7,011 nucleotides of DNA from Candidatus Saccharicenans sp. (GTDB lineage Bacteria > Acidobacteriota > Aminicenantia > Aminicenantales > Saccharicenantaceae), in assembly GCA_024653405.1 (NCBI GenBank), contig JANLGB010000116.1, positions 1-7,011 of the forward strand, read 5' to 3'. A program made the translations under genes and the position numbers. The stretch's first letter is position 1. Every line of letters begins with the position of its first letter. Of the stretch, positions 5,841 through 7,011 are shown one piece after another. A model generated the notes under the pieces. It did no database searches and was not told the DNA's origin. It was given only the letters and a program-made list of their open reading frames with translations.

Positions 5841-7011
5841 TCAGACCGCTTCGTTTACCAGCTCCAGCTTCTTGAACCGGGCCAGCATCCGCAGTTCACG
5901 GCTGAGGTTCCCGTAGCAGGCAACCCGGTGCAGCCCCTGCGACCAGTTCTGCCAGAGTTTTCCCAGGTGGCCGTCAACCCGAACCGCAATCTTGGTGCGG
6001 CAGCCCCGGTCGTCTTCCAGGCGAACCGGAGTGTCCACGATTTCACCGGTGAAGTAGAGCAGCCCCTCGGTTCCCACAATAATAGCCTGGGTCACTTTTT
6101 CTCCCAGGCGCATCTCCACCTGGGGCACCACGCCTTCCTCCCGTTCCATTACCGTCCTAAGTTTATAGGGATGACCGGGCCGGCCCGGCCCGTCCATGTT
6201 CACCGTGCCCAGGCAATGAGCCAGAATGATGTAGTTTTTACCTTCATCCACGGTCGGATCGCTGATGAATCCCGGTTTGCCTGATAGACCCTGGAGGATG
6301 ATATGGGTCAGGGCCGAGCGCAGGTCCGATTCACAGATGCCGCCCAGGCCGCGGTTGTTTAGGCGGCTGAAGCCCAGGCAGGGGTAGGCGGGAAGCTTGA
6401 TGGTCTTATCCCACATGGTGCCATAGCAATCTACCGTCAGGGCGGTGGCCTGTTCTTCTTCCACCAGCCTGTCGAAGGCCAGGGCCAGGCGGGCCGATTT
6501 ATAGACTTCCTCCCGGGAAGGCTCGACCACTTTTTCGGCGCCCTTGGACCACAGCTCGGCTTCGCGGCGGGCATCAGCCTCGCTAATAGCAGCGTAGGTC
6601 TTTTCCACCCGGTCCAGGGTAATTCTTTTAATTTCGGTGCCAAATTTTTCTTTGACCTGCCCGGCGTATTCCTCAAAGGGAGCGGTGGTCAGGTTCAGGA
6701 TCTTGGCTTCCCGGAGATGATGGATGGCCCGGAAAGGTCTGATGGCGGTAGCCAGTTGCTGCCGGTCGCTGGTCAGAAAACAGTCGAGCAACTCTCCTTT
6801 TTCCTGTTTCATCAGGCTGCCGTAATAGGTCCATTCATGACCGGAATAGGGAGCGGCAAAAAGAACGGTGGGCTTCTTGAACTTGAGGATGGCTTCCAGG
6901 ATGGGGGTTATCCAGATGGTCAGGTGAATGGCCAGGATGCCGTCAGCTTCCTTAATCTTATCCGCCTGTTGCAGCACATCCTCGGGTTTGCTGGCCAGGA
7001 TATTGACCACG
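5841..7011 (-). CDS. sugar-isomerase-like protein (L-fucose/L-arabinose isomerase family), N-terminus outside the window
   Basis: The leftward frame is open from the right edge to TGA at 5841-5843, giving 389 visible codons. A GTG at 7008-7010 is simply the first codon in view, because the frame begins mid-domain; full members have roughly 430-500 or more residues. Numbering from that codon, residues 1-110 look like the N-terminal Rossmann-type domain of the fold (EADGILAIHL, KKPTVLFAAPYSGHEW). Residues 190-270 hold the conserved core: DCYGTMW (194-200), PCLGFSRLNNRGLGGICESD (210-229) and AHCLGT (264-269). E227 and H265 are good candidates for metal-binding positions; H361 in SQGLHRVACYGN may be another. 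Relatives interconvert aldoses and ketoses using Mn2+ in the cytoplasm, but many members of this broad isomerase-like group have no known substrate, and a specific sugar cannot be stated. A Glu/Lys-rich helical stretch (115-190) joins the two parts. Confidence 0.82.
   Translation of the reverse strand, partial: VVNILASKPEDVLQQADKIKEADGILAIHLTIWITPILEAILKFKKPTVLFAAPYSGHEWTYYGSLMKQEKGELLDCFLTSDRQQLATAIRPFRAIHHLREAKILNLTTAPFEEYAGQVKEKFGTEIKRITLDRVEKTYAAISEADARREAELWSKGAEKVVEPSREEVYKSARLALAFDRLVEEEQATALTVDCYGTMWDKTIKLPAYPCLGFSRLNNRGLGGICESDLRSALTHIILQGLSGKPGFISDPTVDEGKNYIILAHCLGTVNMDGPGRPGHPYKLRTVMEREEGVVPQVEMRLGEKVTQAIIVGTEGLLYFTGEIVDTPVRLEDDRGCRTKIAVRVDGHLGKLWQNWSQGLHRVACYGNLSRELRMLARFKKLELVNEAV

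Noticed and set aside
5766..6284. 172-codon open frame on the plus strand
   Set aside because: Antisense to the conserved C-terminal half of the sugar-isomerase-like gene. Its composition (Gln-, His- and Pro-rich) is a reverse-strand shadow of GC-rich codons.
7008..7010. GTG as the start of the sugar-isomerase-like gene
   Set aside because: The frame remains open to the edge and the family needs an additional N-terminal portion, so this is an internal Val codon.

Overview
This 7.0-kb bacterial window has five protein genes. The first runs rightward and is cut at the left edge. The other four run leftward, and the one at the right edge is also cut. Coding regions look GC-rich by eye, with strong purine-rich ribosome binding sites (AGGAGG or AAGGAG) and AT-rich gaps. 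No rRNA, tRNA, CRISPR array, transposase or phage gene was seen. The gene mix suggests an anaerobic or oxygen-sensitive, carbohydrate- and peptide-using bacterium with an export system. It contains a secreted M14 metallocarboxypeptidase with a C-terminal amidotransferase-like domain, a fucose/arabinose-isomerase-like protein, an exported superoxide-reductase-like protein and a nitrilase-superfamily amidase. Acidobacteriota/Aminicenantes-type genomes would fit, but this is an impression, not something the sequence proves.

Layout: 2-622 (+) is the C-terminal part of a protein with an alpha-helical region followed by a beta-rich tail, possibly a six-hairpin glycosidase-type enzyme. 623-994 is a convergent gap with hairpins that probably end transcription from both sides. 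995-1561 (-) is a compact two-gene unit. Its first gene is an exported protein with the CNLHG iron-site motif of superoxide reductase (desulfoferrodoxin iron domain). Twelve bases further on is a 60-residue, two-helix membrane protein with histidines 14 residues apart in one helix. A TATAAT-type promoter candidate lies in front of the pair. 1711-2541 (-) is a carbon-nitrogen hydrolase in which methionine occupies the catalytic-lysine position. 2542-3019 is a 478-bp gap with a promoter and palindrome for that gene and no recognisable gene of its own. 3020-5662 (-) is the large secreted M14 peptidase. 5841-7011 (-) is the C-terminal 390 or so codons of a sugar-isomerase-like protein.

Each leftward block has its own gap and candidate promoter, so these are probably separate transcription units. 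The exception is the superoxide-reductase-like gene and the small membrane protein, which are clearly one operon. The most interesting candidate system is this pair: a periplasmic non-heme iron redox protein beside a very small putative heme-b membrane wire that could feed it electrons. The electron-transfer role is inference.
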